DNA of 7,200 nt from Candidatus Competibacteraceae bacterium (GTDB lineage: Bacteria; Pseudomonadota; Gammaproteobacteria; Competibacterales; Competibacteraceae): NCBI GenBank assembly GCA_007120095.1, contig SKOM01000039.1:1-7200 (forward strand), given 5' to 3'. The translations under genes were made by a program, and so were the position numbers. The notes under the pieces were generated by a model, which saw nothing but the letters and a program-made list of their open reading frames with translations, was not told the origin of the DNA and did not search any database. Numbering within the stretch: the stretch's first letter is position 1; the number at the start of each line of letters is the position of its first letter. Shown here piece by piece: positions 6,547 to 7,200 of this stretch.

Positions 6547-7200
6547 ATGTCTGATTTTAATTCGCTCACCATCCGTCGAGCGCTGCTTAGCGTTTCCGAT
6601 AAAACCAATATTGCCGATTTTGCCCGCCAATTACACGCACTGGATGTGGAGCTGCTGTCCACCGGCGGTACCGCGCGGTCATTGCGCGAACACGGACTGC
6701 CGGTTACCGAAATTGCCGACTACACAGGTTTTCCAGAGATCATGGACGGTCGGGTAAAAACCCTGCATCCGCGTATTCATGCCGGCTTGCTCGGGCGGCG
6801 CGGAATTGACGATGCCGTACTGGCTGAACAGGCTATCGAACCCATCGATCTGCTCGTTGTCAATTTATACCCGTTTGAACGCACTGTCGCCCGGCCGGAT
6901 TGTGATTTCGCTACGGCTGTGGAAACTATTGACATTGGCGGGCCGGCCATGTTGCGGGCCGCTGCTAAGAATTATCGCCATGTCGCTGTCGTTACCGATC
7001 CTAAGCAGTACATTGAGCTGGGTCAGGAGTTGGCAGCCAACGCTGGTGCACTGAGTGCCAAAACGCGACTGCAATTGGCTATCGCGGCATTTAACCGGGT
7101 GGCACAATACGATGCGGCGATCAGTAATTACTTCTCAGCCCTCAGCTCTGAAGGTCAGCGGAGTGGATTTCCGGATCAGTACACTCTCAGTTTTATTAAA
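6547..7200 (+). CDS. purH: Bifunctional AICAR transformylase/IMP cyclohydrolase, N-terminal part (3' end outside window)
   Basis: PurH performs the last two steps of purine synthesis: formylation of AICAR, and closure of FAICAR to IMP. The 218 codons here are nearly the whole N-terminal MGS-like IMP cyclohydrolase domain. Signatures are RRALLSVSDKT (10-20), LLSTGGTA (36-43), DYTGFPEIMDGRVKTLHP (58-75) with the conserved Lys71, DLLVVNLYPF (101-110) and IDIGGPAMLRAAAKN (128-142). The AICAR transformylase domain should begin just beyond the window edge, since the fragment ends in the family's NFIK-like segment (SFIK); full PurH is usually about 520-530 residues. The ATG at 6547 fits, because the conserved RRALLSVSDK begins at residue 10, as in other PurH proteins. 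No good Shine-Dalgarno precedes it. It is divergent from the prkA operon and has no visible functional tie to it. Confidence 0.96.
   Translation, partial: MSDFNSLTIRRALLSVSDKTNIADFARQLHALDVELLSTGGTARSLREHGLPVTEIADYTGFPEIMDGRVKTLHPRIHAGLLGRRGIDDAVLAEQAIEPIDLLVVNLYPFERTVARPDCDFATAVETIDIGGPAMLRAAAKNYRHVAVVTDPKQYIELGQELAANAGALSAKTRLQLAIAAFNRVAQYDAAISNYFSALSSEGQRSGFPDQYTLSFIK

Noticed and set aside
1..7200. Search for mobile elements, CRISPR repeats, tRNA or defence genes
   Set aside because: No tandem spaced repeats, transposase or integrase frames, tRNA-like cloverleaf or known defence family were seen; all coding space is taken by conserved chromosomal genes.

Overview
The window looks like a chromosomal housekeeping segment of a gammaproteobacterium or close relative, with GC content a little over half. 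The evidence is the gene content: a proteobacterial-type IspH, a HisN-type phosphatase, the YeaG/YeaH/YcgB trio known from Enterobacteria and Pseudomonads, and a PurH close to the gammaproteobacterial form. The genus cannot be named from the sequence. There are no insertion sequences, phage genes, CRISPR arrays, tRNAs or rRNAs, and no gene is visibly broken. Only the two edge genes are incomplete, because the window cuts them.

Layout from left to right. (1) Positions 1-708 (+) hold the last 235 codons of ispH, the last enzyme of the MEP isoprenoid pathway. (2) Positions 736-1521 (+) hold an inositol-monophosphatase-family protein of the HisN type, probably co-transcribed with ispH. (3) From 6220 leftwards to 1524 (-) runs a compact three-gene operon, transcribed in the order prkA (yeaG), yeaH, spoVR (ycgB). 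The joins are an 18-bp gap and then a 4-bp ATGA overlap. hisN and spoVR meet tail to tail with two bases between their stop codons, and an 11-bp inverted repeat covers both stops. (4) Positions 6221-6546 are a 326-bp divergent intergenic region with two clear inverted repeats and the promoters expected for prkA and purH. (5) Positions 6547-7200 (+) hold the first 218 codons of purH, the last two steps of IMP synthesis.

The most interesting unit is the prkA-yeaH-spoVR operon. It encodes an AAA+ ATPase/serine kinase, a protein with a complete von Willebrand A (MIDAS) site, and a SpoVR protein with conserved His and Glu residues that could bind metal. The families are known and linked to stationary-phase, starvation and sporulation-type stress, but their joint biochemical activity is not well defined. 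The gene order fits a module in which an ATPase and a VWA partner act on a shared client, possibly SpoVR; that is inference. The flanking genes (isoprenoid, histidine and purine synthesis) are ordinary metabolism and show no obvious functional link to the trio.
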